Shown here: piece by piece, positions 43,778-52,148 of the stretch
Numbering within the stretch: position 1 is the stretch's first letter
Layout of the letters: each line of letters begins with the position of its first letter
DNA from: CAWCAW01 sp963714125
GTDB lineage: Bacteria > Actinomycetota > Acidimicrobiia > Acidimicrobiales > UBA8190
Reading direction: 5' to 3'
DNA length: 64,000 nt
Assembly (NCBI GenBank): GCA_963714125.1
Contig: OY970234.1
Span: 3,720,001-3,784,000 of the forward strand
Notes under the pieces: model-generated
Told to the model about the DNA's origin: nothing
The model's input: only the letters and a program-made list of their open reading frames with translations
The model's database searches: none
Made by a program: the position numbers and the translations under genes

Positions 43778-44203
43778 ATGCCTTCCGTGAGGACGACCAC
43801 AGGCCTTGAGGCCGCCATGGCGACGGTGGGCGACCGCTGGACCCTTCTGGTCGTCGATGCCCTCCTCGACGGGCCCAGGCGCTTCTCGGACCTCCAGGAG
43901 GCCATACCCCGCGTGGCCCCCAACGTTCTGACCGACCGCCTGCGGCGCCTGCAACGCCAGGGCCTGGTGTCCGCCACGCAGTACTCAGACCGTCCGCCCC
44001 GGCTCGAATACGGCGTCACCGAAGCCGGGCGGGAGTTGGCCGGCGCCATGCGTCTGTTGGCGCAATGGGGGGCACGCGACAGCGGGGCGGAGATCGAAGG
44101 TCCCCATCACCGGTCCTGCGGCACACCCCTTGAAGCTCGCTGGTTCTGCCCGACCTGTGAACGGGTCACTGAACAGGCCGACGAGGACGTTCGCTGGGTA
44201 TGA
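43778..44203 (+). CDS. HxlR-family winged-helix regulator with C-terminal Cys motif
   Basis: 141 residues, start ATG 43778 (GTG 43787 possible). GDRWTLLVVDALLDGPRRFSD at about 18-38, then VAPNVLTDRLRRLQRQGLV, and the wing RPPRLEYGVTEAG form the HxlR DNA-binding fold. After it the C-terminus carries CGTP ... FCPTCERV, three Cys that could bind zinc or sense redox state, as in several HxlR proteins that use Cys as thiol switches. It probably controls the divergent protease and itself. Confidence 0.9.
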   Translation: MPSVRTTTGLEAAMATVGDRWTLLVVDALLDGPRRFSDLQEAIPRVAPNVLTDRLRRLQRQGLVSATQYSDRPPRLEYGVTEAGRELAGAMRLLAQWGARDSGAEIEGPHHRSCGTPLEARWFCPTCERVTEQADEDVRWV

Positions 44204-44337
44204 AGGGCGGGCTTCCTGTGCCTAAGATGCCTCCTGCCCAGGACATTCGCCCAATTGTGCAATGCTGGGCGACTCGCGAGGGGATGTCCCTCTGAGGCCG
44301 CCGAAGGGCGTGCCCCGACTGGGGAGGAGGGAGTCAC

Positions 44338-44877
44338 ATGCGAAAGCTGCTCGTGGCCATTGTTCCTGTTGTGCTGGCTGTGCTCATCGCGGGATGCTCC
44401 TCGACCCCAGCGGCCAAGCCGCATCGCAAGCACGCCGGCACCGGCTTGGCCCACACCGGCCAGTTGGGCGCCACGCTCGATCTGACCACCAAGGCCGGCC
44501 GGATCTTTGCCGTCACCCTCAGCAAGGTCATCGACCCAGCGCAGGGCGCCAACGGTGCGACACCGAAAGCCGGGAAGCGCTTCATCGGTGCCGTCTTCAC
44601 GGTGCGCAACGACGCCACCGCCGCCATCAATCCCGATGCCGCCACCAACGTCATCCTCATCGGCTCCGACGGCGCCATCTACACCGCCGCGGACAAGACG
44701 CTCTCGAGTTGCGCCGCCTTCCCCACGGGTCACTTCAAGTTGAACCCCGGAAGCACGACCAACGGATGTGTGGCCTTCCAGGTTCCCACCGCCGTGACGG
44801 TGTCCCAGGTCCAGTTCCTCCCCACCGGGGGGACGGCCGGTGACTACGGCCAGTGGGAACCCATCACCGCTTCGTAG
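44338..44877 (+). CDS. DUF4352-type lipoprotein
   Basis: 179 residues, strong GGAGGAGGGAG site before ATG 44338. The signal ends in the lipobox LIAGC, followed by a short Lys/His-rich spacer (KPHRKH). The body (about 45-179) has RIFAVTLSKVIDPA, RFIGAVFTVRNDATAAIN and GCVAFQVPTAVTVSQVQF, matching the telokin-like immunoglobulin fold of DUF4352 lipoproteins. Function unknown; exposed on the outer face of the membrane. It converges with the PIG-L gene at 8 bases. Confidence 0.85.
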   Translation: MRKLLVAIVPVVLAVLIAGCSSTPAAKPHRKHAGTGLAHTGQLGATLDLTTKAGRIFAVTLSKVIDPAQGANGATPKAGKRFIGAVFTVRNDATAAINPDAATNVILIGSDGAIYTAADKTLSSCAAFPTGHFKLNPGSTTNGCVAFQVPTAVTVSQVQFLPTGGTAGDYGQWEPITAS

Positions 44878-44885
44878 CGCCCGCC

Positions 44886-45629
44886 TCAGGCGGTCGCCAC
44901 CGCCAGGAATGTCTCGGCCATACGCCCCGCCGCCAATCCGGCTGTCTGGGCCATGGACTCGAAATTGCCGCGCATGCGGGCCTCCAGTTGGGCCGGGTCG
45001 GCGATCTGACTCTGGTGGCACGCCAACGCGGCCATCTTGAGTTCGAAGGTGTCGGTGATATCCACCGCCACGTTGGCATCACCCCACGTCATGATGAATG
45101 TCTGGGGCACGGCGTAGGGCTCCAGGCCCGCGGCGAGAAGCTCGGGGTGGGCAAACGGGTTGCGGGCGTCGGGGTAGACGGCGCACAGCGCGGCCTCGCC
45201 GGCAGCGAGATGGTCGGGGTGGCTCGCATAAAACCGCGTCAAGTCGCGCTGCGATGATTGGCACACGACTCGGTCGGGACGAACCCTACGGATCTCCGCG
45301 CTCATATCGCGCCGCAATGCGAAGGTCGACTCGAGCTGTCCGTCGCGATACCCGAGGAAGGTCACGTCGGTGACACCCACCACCTGCGCAGCGGCACGCT
45401 GCTCTTGTTGACGCAGCAGCGCCATATCGGCGCGCGACACCGATAGATCCGATCCGCCTGCTTCCCCATTGGTGGCAATGCAGTAGGACACCTCGATACC
45501 GGCCTTCGTCCACGTCGCCACCGAACCGGCGGCGCCGAAGTCGACGTCGTCGGGGTGGGCCGTAATGACCAGGATCCGCTCAACCTTGCTGATGTCGTCC
45601 AGGGCGATTGACCCGGAGGTGTCGGTCAT
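44886..45629 (-). CDS. PIG-L family deacetylase
   Basis: 247-residue zinc-dependent N-deacetylase. The metal site is AHPDDVDFGAAG near residue 22 plus SHPDHLAAGEAAL. In actinobacteria this family includes MshB/Mca of mycothiol metabolism; the sequence does not decide between that and removal of acetyl from other glucosamine glycosides. It is last of a tight minus-strand run, 10 bases after the C69 peptidase gene. Confidence 0.9.
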   Translation of the reverse strand: MTDTSGSIALDDISKVERILVITAHPDDVDFGAAGSVATWTKAGIEVSYCIATNGEAGGSDLSVSRADMALLRQQEQRAAAQVVGVTDVTFLGYRDGQLESTFALRRDMSAEIRRVRPDRVVCQSSQRDLTRFYASHPDHLAAGEAALCAVYPDARNPFAHPELLAAGLEPYAVPQTFIMTWGDANVAVDITDTFELKMAALACHQSQIADPAQLEARMRGNFESMAQTAGLAAGRMAETFLAVATA

Positions 45630-45639
45630 GAAGACGAGC

Positions 45640-46872
45640 CTACAGGCCGGTTTTGGCCCGCCCTACGGCGTCGTCGCGTTCGAGGCGATCAAGAGCGGCG
45701 GAGATCTTGGTCCCCACGGCGGCGTCGAAGCGGACCCATCCCGAGGTGTCGTCATCCTCGAGTACATCGGCCTCGGACCACAGTTCCTCTTCGAGCAAGC
45801 CGAGCTCGGCGCGCACCTCGTCGAGGGCCTCTGCGTCGGCTTCCACGGCGTCTCGCAGGGCAGCAAACCGGCGCCACACCTCGGGGTCGGCCAGAACACG
45901 AGGCACGTGGGTAGGGACGGCGGCGGGGACATACACCGACGCGCACGGGCTGCCCAGCGCGAACCAGGCCCTCACCGCGTGGTCACCCCGAAAACCACCG
46001 CCGTCGTTAGGGGCGCCGAGCATCGCCACCATCGATGCCGTCGTCGACTCGAAGCGGGGGATGTGCATGCACACCGTGACGCCGGTGCCATCGGGGAGCA
46101 CGTGCGCAGGTGGAGCGACGACCTCCGAGGAACCTCCCGGTGCGCCCCACGGTCCGGTCCCGTGGTCTCGTAAGTGAGCGACGACATCGCGCACCTCCAC
46201 AGGCTTGGCTGCGACCAGCGCTTGACTGGCCGCCCAGCGGCCGTCGGCGAATCCGGTTCCCACGCTGGCGTCGCGCCACGCATCGAAGTCCGCTCCGGCG
46301 GCCACGTCCGCCGACGCCCGCGTCCAGTCGTGACGCAGGGTGAGTCGATTGGAGATGGCCGCCCCGTCGACGACAGGTCGGGCTGCCCACGTCCGCCCCG
46401 ACGTTTCAAGCACCCAGGCGCGATCGGGATCGGTCACCAGAAACGAGGAGAAGTAGGCGATGTCGTTGACGTTGTCGGCCACCCCGCCTTGGCCATGGCG
46501 CTCGAGAAGGTCAACCATCACTTCCAACGCCCCGTCCGCGTCTCGCCCCCGTTCTAGACCCAAGCGCACGAGGTCCATACCGATAAGGCCGTCGGGTGCC
46601 GCGGCGGCGTCGTCGACGGTGTTGACCATCTCGTTGCCGATGGCCACCCCGTACTCGTTGACACCGTGCTCGGCCCCCCACAACCACACGGGGCGGCTGA
46701 GCGCCGATGCGTAGGCGCCAGCGTCGTCGATCTCGAGGTATTGAGTGCGAAGGCGTCCACCGGGCGCTCGTCGGCCGTGGTGCTCGACCACCTGCACTTC
46801 GGACACCGGGCGGTCGGAGTTTTTGGCGAAGATCGCTCCGCCGTCCACCTTCAGCCAGACGGTGTCACACAT
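45640..46872 (-). CDS. C69-family peptidase (secernin/dipeptidase-like)
   Basis: 410 residues. Cys2 directly after Met (MCDTVWLKVDGGAIFAKNSD) is the nucleophile of this Ntn-hydrolase family; the KNSDRP motif follows. VWLWGAEHGVNEYGVAIGNE and later VTDPDRAWVLETSGR are family blocks; ISNRLTL is conserved too. The Met must be removed to expose Cys. Possible roles are dipeptidase or acyl-amide hydrolase. It is 9 bases from the DEAD helicase gene and 10 from the PIG-L gene. Confidence 0.9.
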   Translation of the reverse strand: MCDTVWLKVDGGAIFAKNSDRPVSEVQVVEHHGRRAPGGRLRTQYLEIDDAGAYASALSRPVWLWGAEHGVNEYGVAIGNEMVNTVDDAAAAPDGLIGMDLVRLGLERGRDADGALEVMVDLLERHGQGGVADNVNDIAYFSSFLVTDPDRAWVLETSGRTWAARPVVDGAAISNRLTLRHDWTRASADVAAGADFDAWRDASVGTGFADGRWAASQALVAAKPVEVRDVVAHLRDHGTGPWGAPGGSSEVVAPPAHVLPDGTGVTVCMHIPRFESTTASMVAMLGAPNDGGGFRGDHAVRAWFALGSPCASVYVPAAVPTHVPRVLADPEVWRRFAALRDAVEADAEALDEVRAELGLLEEELWSEADVLEDDDTSGWVRFDAAVGTKISAALDRLERDDAVGRAKTGL

Positions 46873-46881
46873 GCCGATGGA

Positions 46882-48117
46882 TCAGGCGACGCCCTTGTCT
46901 GACGGCCAGCTAGCGAGGTTGGCCAAGCGGGGGTCATTGGAGAAGATCTCGACCATGGGGGCCTGGAGGCTCAGGCGCTTTTGGATGCGCTCGACGTCGA
47001 GGATCTGGTCCCACAGCACCAGGGTGGCCACTACACCGGTGCCCCCGGCTCGGGCCGTGCGCCCCGAACGGTGCAGGTACGCCTTGTGATCTTCGGGCGG
47101 GTCATGGTGCACGACGACGTCGACGTCATCGATGTCCAAGCCTCGGGCGGCCACATCGGTGGCCACCAGCACATGCAGTCGACCCGAGGTGAAGTCGGCC
47201 AGAGCCCGCTCCCGACTCGACTGGCGCAGATCGCCGTGGATGGCGGCGGCGCGCACCTTCTCGCGTCCGAGCTGTTCGACCAACCGGTCCGCACCGCGCT
47301 TGGTGCGCACGAAGACCAGCGCTTTGGTGGCTCCCTTGCAAATAGCCGCCGTCACCTTCACCTTGTCCATCTGGTGCACCTGCAGGAAGCGATGCTCCAT
47401 AAGGTCCACCGTCACGTTGGTGGACGCCACTTCGTGACGCACGGAGTCCGTCAGATGGCGATGCACGAGCCGGTCGATGTCGCCGTCGAGTGTGGCGGAG
47501 AACAGCAGCGTCTGATGCTTGCGCTCCACACGGCGCAACACCCAGTCCACCTGAGGCAAAAACCCCATATCGGCCATGCGGTCCGCTTCATCGAGAACCG
47601 CCACCTCCACATCGGCGACCGATATCTCTTTGCGCTCACAGAGGTCGATCAACCGGCCCGGTGTGGCGATCACCACATCGATGCCCTTACGAATCTTCTT
47701 GATCTGCCGCTCGATGTCAGCGCCGCCATAGACGACAACCACGTGGCGATCGACGGCGCGCGCCAGGGGGGTGAGCACATCAGCCACCTGGACGGCCAAC
47801 TCGCGGGTGGGCACCAGCACGAGACCGCGAGGACGGCGGTCGGCTCCCTTGCCAATGCGCATCAGCAGCGGCAGGCCAAAGGCCAACGTTTTGCCGGACC
47901 CCGTCTTGGCCTTGCCGCACACATCTCGTCCGGCCAGGCCGTCGGGAATGGTCAGCGCCTGTACGGAGAAGGGGGCCAGGATCCCTTGTGTCTTGAGGAG
48001 GGCCACGAGGCGGGGATCGATGCCCAGCTCCTCGAAGGTCTTTTCGGGCACGACCTCAGGGTCGGACTCGATGTCTTCTACCAGGTCTTTTACGGGGCGT
48101 TCGAATGTCGCCGTCAT
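46882..48117 (-). CDS. DEAD-box ATP-dependent RNA helicase
   Basis: 411 residues. Q-motif region (APFSVQALTIPDGLAGRD), Walker A AKTGSGKT, PTRELAVQV, DEADRMADMGF, SATLDGDIDRLV and HRSGRTARAGG are all in order. This is a minimal helicase core with little C-terminal extension. Role in RNA unwinding, ribosome assembly or mRNA turnover. It heads the three-gene minus-strand run. The 208 bases upstream, shared with the divergent bcp, contain a small hairpin (48218-48238) but no promoter I can support. Confidence 0.95.
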   Translation of the reverse strand: MTATFERPVKDLVEDIESDPEVVPEKTFEELGIDPRLVALLKTQGILAPFSVQALTIPDGLAGRDVCGKAKTGSGKTLAFGLPLLMRIGKGADRRPRGLVLVPTRELAVQVADVLTPLARAVDRHVVVVYGGADIERQIKKIRKGIDVVIATPGRLIDLCERKEISVADVEVAVLDEADRMADMGFLPQVDWVLRRVERKHQTLLFSATLDGDIDRLVHRHLTDSVRHEVASTNVTVDLMEHRFLQVHQMDKVKVTAAICKGATKALVFVRTKRGADRLVEQLGREKVRAAAIHGDLRQSSRERALADFTSGRLHVLVATDVAARGLDIDDVDVVVHHDPPEDHKAYLHRSGRTARAGGTGVVATLVLWDQILDVERIQKRLSLQAPMVEIFSNDPRLANLASWPSDKGVA

Positions 48118-48325
48118 AGTGATTTCTCAACTTGCTCTTCGTAGGTCGCGACCGGAGTCGGCCGCTGTTTGCGGGTCCGCCTCGGGTAGCTCCGCAACGA
48201 AGAAGAACAAGTGAGGAAGACCCCGTGCACGCGGGTCTCCGCGGCACGCACCTTTAACTGTAGCCGCTCGTCGCCTCGAACAGGGCATTTGTGGGTGACG
48301 AGGGCCTCGGCCGAGGATCTGGGCC

Positions 48326-48790
48326 ATGACCAAACTCGAGCCCGGGGACCGGGCACCAGCATTTGCGCTCCCCGATCAGGACGGCACCAAGGTGACGTTG
48401 AAGGACTTCGCCGGCGCCCCCGTCGTCGTGTACTTCTACCCCGCCGACGACACGCCGGGATGCACCAAGGAGGCATGCCAGTTCAACGACAACCTGCGTG
48501 CCTTCTCCCGCGCCGGCGTGGCCGTGGTGGGTATTTCGCCCGACGGCGCCGCCAAGCACGTCAAATTCCGGACCAAGTACAAGCTGAAGTTCCCCCTGTT
48601 GTCCGATGTCGACCACGCTGTGATGGAGGCCTACGGCGCCTGGGGGGAGAAGACGCTCTACGGCAAGAAGACGGTAGGGACCATCCGCTCGACGTTCGCC
48701 ATCGGGGCTGACGGCCGTATCCAACGGGCCTGGTACCACGTGCGTGCCGACGGGCACGCCGAAAAGGTGCTCGCCGAGCTCACCGACTAA
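48326..48790 (+). CDS. bcp: Bcp-type thiol peroxidase
   Basis: 154-residue atypical peroxiredoxin (PrxQ/BCP) that reduces hydroperoxides with thioredoxin. PADDTPGCTKEACQFND supplies the peroxidatic Cys (first Cys, around 46) and a resolving Cys five residues later. The C-terminal FAIGADGRIQRAWYHVRADGH block matches the family. ATG 48326. It is divergent from the DEAD helicase and converges with the Fpg/Nei gene at 14 bases. Confidence 0.95.
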   Translation: MTKLEPGDRAPAFALPDQDGTKVTLKDFAGAPVVVYFYPADDTPGCTKEACQFNDNLRAFSRAGVAVVGISPDGAAKHVKFRTKYKLKFPLLSDVDHAVMEAYGAWGEKTLYGKKTVGTIRSTFAIGADGRIQRAWYHVRADGHAEKVLAELTD

Positions 48791-48804
48791 ACAGCGCGGC
48801 GCGC

Positions 48805-49614
48805 CTAGCGCTGATGGCGGGGGCACCACCAACTGGTTCGTCCCCCAATGGTCGAGCGCATCAAGGCGGCCCCGTCCTTGGGGCAACGGCCGCCCGGCGC
48901 TCGCGACGACATGAGATCGCCGAGGTGCGATCCCCCCCGGTCCATGAGATCGTCGAGTGAGCTTCGGAGGTGGCGATGGAGTCGGCGCATCTCGGTCGGA
49001 CTCAGCGAACCCGCCGGGCGGCCGGGCGCCAACGATGCTCGCCACAGCACTTCATCGGCGATGAGATTGCCCACGCCGGCCAGCCGTTGTTGGTCCATGA
49101 GACGAGCCTTGAGCGCCACCGCACTCCCATCCAACGCAGCGCGCAGCTCGGCCGGGGTGACGACGAGCGCGTCGGGCCCGAGAACCGACTCATCGGGATC
49201 GAGCTCGGCTCGGCCGAGCAGCCGGGGATCACGCACGACGAGTGAACCGCCGTCGTCAAAGCGAACGGCGAAGCGGTCCCACTTCGGATCCTCCCGTTGG
49301 CTCGAGTACACGAGCCGGTCCACGCCGGCGGTGCCGTCGAGGAGCAGATGGCCCGTCATACCGAAGCGCAGCCCAAGACGCGTGGGGTCATCCGCCTTGG
49401 CCTTGCCCGTAGTCCCGCGCTCCAGGTCGAGGACCAGCAGCTTGCCCACTCGACGCGCCGCGCTAAAGGTCGCATGGCGCAACGCGTTCTGCACTTGGCG
49501 CGGCGAGGACCCCCGCAAGAAGCGGGGGTCACCCACGTCGACGCCCGCAATGGGTCGGCCGATGGCACCGGTGGCCAGACGGCGATAGGCCTCTACCTCT
49601 GGTAACTCAGGCAC
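48805..49614 (-). CDS. Fpg/Nei-type DNA glycosylase with altered zinc finger
   Basis: 269 residues from GTG 49614, chosen because it gives the required N-terminus P2-E3 (PELPEVE), where Pro2 is the nucleophile and Glu3 is catalytic. The helix-two-turn-helix motif is QQRLAGVGNLIADEVLWRA. The C-terminal finger reads CPKDG ... WWCPRHQR. In canonical Fpg it is CxxC ... CxxC; here the second Cys of the first pair is Asp and the last Cys is His. Zinc may still bind by C-D-C-H or not at all. It is a base-excision enzyme for oxidised bases. The divergent FrhB-like gene starts 25 bases away. Confidence 0.88.
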   Translation of the reverse strand: MPELPEVEAYRRLATGAIGRPIAGVDVGDPRFLRGSSPRQVQNALRHATFSAARRVGKLLVLDLERGTTGKAKADDPTRLGLRFGMTGHLLLDGTAGVDRLVYSSQREDPKWDRFAVRFDDGGSLVVRDPRLLGRAELDPDESVLGPDALVVTPAELRAALDGSAVALKARLMDQQRLAGVGNLIADEVLWRASLAPGRPAGSLSPTEMRRLHRHLRSSLDDLMDRGGSHLGDLMSSRAPGGRCPKDGAALMRSTIGGRTSWWCPRHQR

Positions 49615-49638
49615 TGCGGGCGAGGCTAACGTGACCTC

Positions 49639-50763
49639 GTGCCTCCGGAGAAACCGCACTGGGCCGACCTGTTCAAGGAAGTGGTCACATCCGGCCTGTG
49701 CACGGGGTGTTCGGGGTGCATCATCGCCTGTCCCCATGATGTTCTGCAGTACAACGACGCCGACGGGGTGTACCGCCCCTGGAAGATCGACGCCGATGGC
49801 GGACCCGAGGACTGCACGCATGGGGTGAAGGGCTGCACCATGTGTACGCGGGCGTGCCCACGTTTTCGCACGTGGGAGAGCGAAGTCGACACCTTTATGT
49901 TCGGCCGCGAGCGGACCACCGAGGAGGTGGCCGGGATCAGCTCCGACATCTTGCTGGTACGCGCCACCGACCCTGAGGTGCTCACCATGGGTCAAGACGG
50001 CGGCCTCGTGTCGGCCATATTGATCTGGGCCTTGGAACACGACCGCATTGACGCCGCTCTGGTGTCAGCGGTCGAAGGTGATGGCACGTCATGGAAGGCG
50101 GTGCCCGCCGTCGTCTCGTCACGGGCCGAAGTGCTCGCCACCGCCGGCTCGCGCTACACCTATTCGGCCAACCCCCTCGCCTATCGCGACGCGGTGGCCA
50201 ACGGGGCCGAGCGGATCGCTCTGGTGGGGATGAGCTGCCAGGCATCGCTCCCGGGGGTCATGTCGGCCCGCAAGACCGGCAAGAGCGCCCGGCGCCTGAC
50301 ACTGTCCATCGGCCTCCTGTGCTCCAAGACCTTCGATGACGCCATCTTCGAGGAGCTCTTCGAAGCGAGCTACGGCCTGCGACGCGCCGACATCAAGAAG
50401 ATCAACATCAAAGGCGTCTTCCAGATCTGGACACATGACGGTGGGTACCACGAGGTGTCGCTCAAAGAAGGACACGCGTGGACCCGCGAAGGTTGCAAGT
50501 CGTGCCCTGACTTCGCCGCCGAGCATGCCGACATCTCCACCGGAGGCATCGGTGCGTTCAGCGATTGGACGCTGACCATTGTCCGCACCGAACAAGGTCG
50601 CGACATCCTCGCCGGCATGGTGGCCGATGGCGTCATCGAGACCCGACCCGGTGACGACGATCCCGGAGCCATCGAACTGCTCCACAAGCTGGCCCGGGTC
50701 AGTCGTCGGCGCTGGCCCGAAGCGGCAGTCGAGGGGCCTCGCCGAATTCCGGTACGGGCCTGA
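49639..50763 (+). CDS. coenzyme F420 hydrogenase/dehydrogenase beta-subunit-like protein
   Basis: 374 residues from GTG 49639. Two ferredoxin-type clusters, CTGCSGCIIACP at about 18-29 and CTMCTRACP at about 68-76, are followed by an FrhB-like domain (LVRATDPEVLTMGQDGGLVSAIL ... AERIALVGMSCQA) and a later CKSCPDFAAEHADISTGGIGA. FrhB domains bind F420 and FAD and move electrons between them and iron-sulfur centres. The redox partner is not in the window. Together with two LLM oxidoreductases this supports an F420-using organism. Confidence 0.9.
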   Translation: MPPEKPHWADLFKEVVTSGLCTGCSGCIIACPHDVLQYNDADGVYRPWKIDADGGPEDCTHGVKGCTMCTRACPRFRTWESEVDTFMFGRERTTEEVAGISSDILLVRATDPEVLTMGQDGGLVSAILIWALEHDRIDAALVSAVEGDGTSWKAVPAVVSSRAEVLATAGSRYTYSANPLAYRDAVANGAERIALVGMSCQASLPGVMSARKTGKSARRLTLSIGLLCSKTFDDAIFEELFEASYGLRRADIKKINIKGVFQIWTHDGGYHEVSLKEGHAWTREGCKSCPDFAAEHADISTGGIGAFSDWTLTIVRTEQGRDILAGMVADGVIETRPGDDDPGAIELLHKLARVSRRRWPEAAVEGPRRIPVRA

Positions 50764-50809
50764 TTCCTGGGCACGGCGTCCCCACGACGCCAGGGCGCCA
50801 CGACTCTGG

Positions 50810-52015
50810 TCAGGTTTCGGCGACGATCTCTGATTGGTGGGTTTTCCTTTGCAGCCCTTTCAATGACAGAGCCCGCTTCTCGATAAGCCACCAGCTGGCC
50901 GCGGCCAGGGGCGCCACCAGGAGGGCCGTCATCAGCGTGTAGGGCACGTATCCCCAGCGATACACGCCCCATATCGCCAGCAGTTGACCGGCCGGAAACG
51001 CATAGATGTACACCCCGTACGAGTAGTCGTTGCGAGAGGCGATCCAGGGCCACGGGAGATGAGCGCCCAGCCATAACAGGGGGTAGGCGAGCAAAGGGGC
51101 AAAGGCGTCGGCACGCGTCAACGTATACGCGGGCGTGCCGTTGCCAATGGGCAGCAGGATGCTGCAGGCGAACACCGCCACACAACCAATCGCTATCCAG
51201 CCCGAATCAGGAACCTTGTCGCGAAAAAGATACAGAGCCGATCCTGTCAAGAATACGGGTACTAGCGCCACCAGCTTGGCCTCGTCGGAGTGATGAAAGG
51301 CGTTGATGTGCGCGTTGAACTTGGGCACGGCCATGATCACGAACTCAGCCATCCAAACAAGCACGCCTAAAACGACCACGACCCAGCTCCGGCGCAGAAG
51401 GCCCACGACGGCGAGCAGGCCGATGAGCAGATAACAGATGAACTCATAGAACAAGGTCCACAGGGATCCGTTCCACACCGGCAGGAAGGGAACGCCCCTC
51501 AGCGTCCCGGCGATGGACAACTGGTCGATCCGGAGCCAGCCGTTGTGAAAGATGTAGCGCAAGGGCCCGTTCGGCTCTTTGAGATAGCAGGAGAAGCCAC
51601 ACGAATGTCCTGAGTGGATCCAGCCCAGCCAGCCGAACACCAAAGCCGTGACGATGAGGCATACCCAAAAAGCCGGGAAGATGCGCAGGAAGCGGTGCCA
51701 GAGGTACCGGCCAGGCCGGTGATGGAGGGCACTTTGCGTGATCAGAAACCCGCTGATGCCGAAGAACCCATACACCGCGAGCGTGCCGGCCGTCGACCAG
51801 TGCAGGAAGTTCTCTGTTCCATAGCCACCCAAACTGATCGAGTGAGAGAGCACCACGGTCGTGGCCAGTACGAGCCGCAGAAGGTTGAGACTGTTACGCC
51901 GGCCGGAGTATGCGTCCGCCAACGTGTTTCGCTTGGTGACGCTCCCCCCCGGCAGCCCCATGGCCAGGAGCGTATCGCCTGAGCCCAGGCTCGGGAAGCT
52001 CGATCGCGTCCCCAC
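50810..52015 (-). CDS. acyltransferase-3 family membrane protein
   Basis: 401 residues, about ten TM segments. NLLRLVLATTVVLSHSIS near the N-terminus carries the conserved His of the acyltransferase-3 (OafA/NodX) family, and GFFGISGFLITQSAL, RFLRIFPAFWVCLI and the FYEFICYLLIGL stretch are family landmarks. It O-acylates sugars of lipids or surface polysaccharides. GTG 52015 gives the longest form; ATG 51961 is an alternative. It is divergent from the second acyltransferase; two palindromes lie in the shared region. Confidence 0.88.
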   Translation of the reverse strand: MGTRSSFPSLGSGDTLLAMGLPGGSVTKRNTLADAYSGRRNSLNLLRLVLATTVVLSHSISLGGYGTENFLHWSTAGTLAVYGFFGISGFLITQSALHHRPGRYLWHRFLRIFPAFWVCLIVTALVFGWLGWIHSGHSCGFSCYLKEPNGPLRYIFHNGWLRIDQLSIAGTLRGVPFLPVWNGSLWTLFYEFICYLLIGLLAVVGLLRRSWVVVVLGVLVWMAEFVIMAVPKFNAHINAFHHSDEAKLVALVPVFLTGSALYLFRDKVPDSGWIAIGCVAVFACSILLPIGNGTPAYTLTRADAFAPLLAYPLLWLGAHLPWPWIASRNDYSYGVYIYAFPAGQLLAIWGVYRWGYVPYTLMTALLVAPLAAASWWLIEKRALSLKGLQRKTHQSEIVAET

Positions 52016-52041
52016 GCTATGGCCTCAGGGTTCACCGCGAT

Positions 52042-52080
52042 GTCAACGGCGTTGACTTCACAGGGATTCGATACATCGAA
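52042..52080. promoter_or_regulatory. two short palindromes between divergent acyltransferase genes
   Basis: GTCAAC ggc GTTGAC (52042-52056) and TTCGAT ac ATCGAA (52067-52080) are two perfect 6-bp-arm palindromes 10 bases apart. They lie in the 133-base divergent region. They could be binding sites of a dimeric regulator or promoter elements. By-eye only. Confidence 0.35.
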
Positions 52081-52148
52081 CGAGCTGATTTTGACGCGAT
52101 CATTAACGGATCACGTCAGCCGGGACACCTCAACATGAGTCGGGCGAA

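Noticed and set aside
44881..44893. CCGCCT/AGGCGG palindrome between the DUF4352 and PIG-L genes
   Set aside because: The loop is a single base and the sequence overlaps the PIG-L stop, so it is not a workable hairpin terminator.
49615..50040. 142-residue N-terminal extension of the Fpg/Nei protein
   Set aside because: Fpg/Nei enzymes need Pro as residue 2; GTG 49614 gives exactly that and the extension is antisense to the FrhB-like gene.
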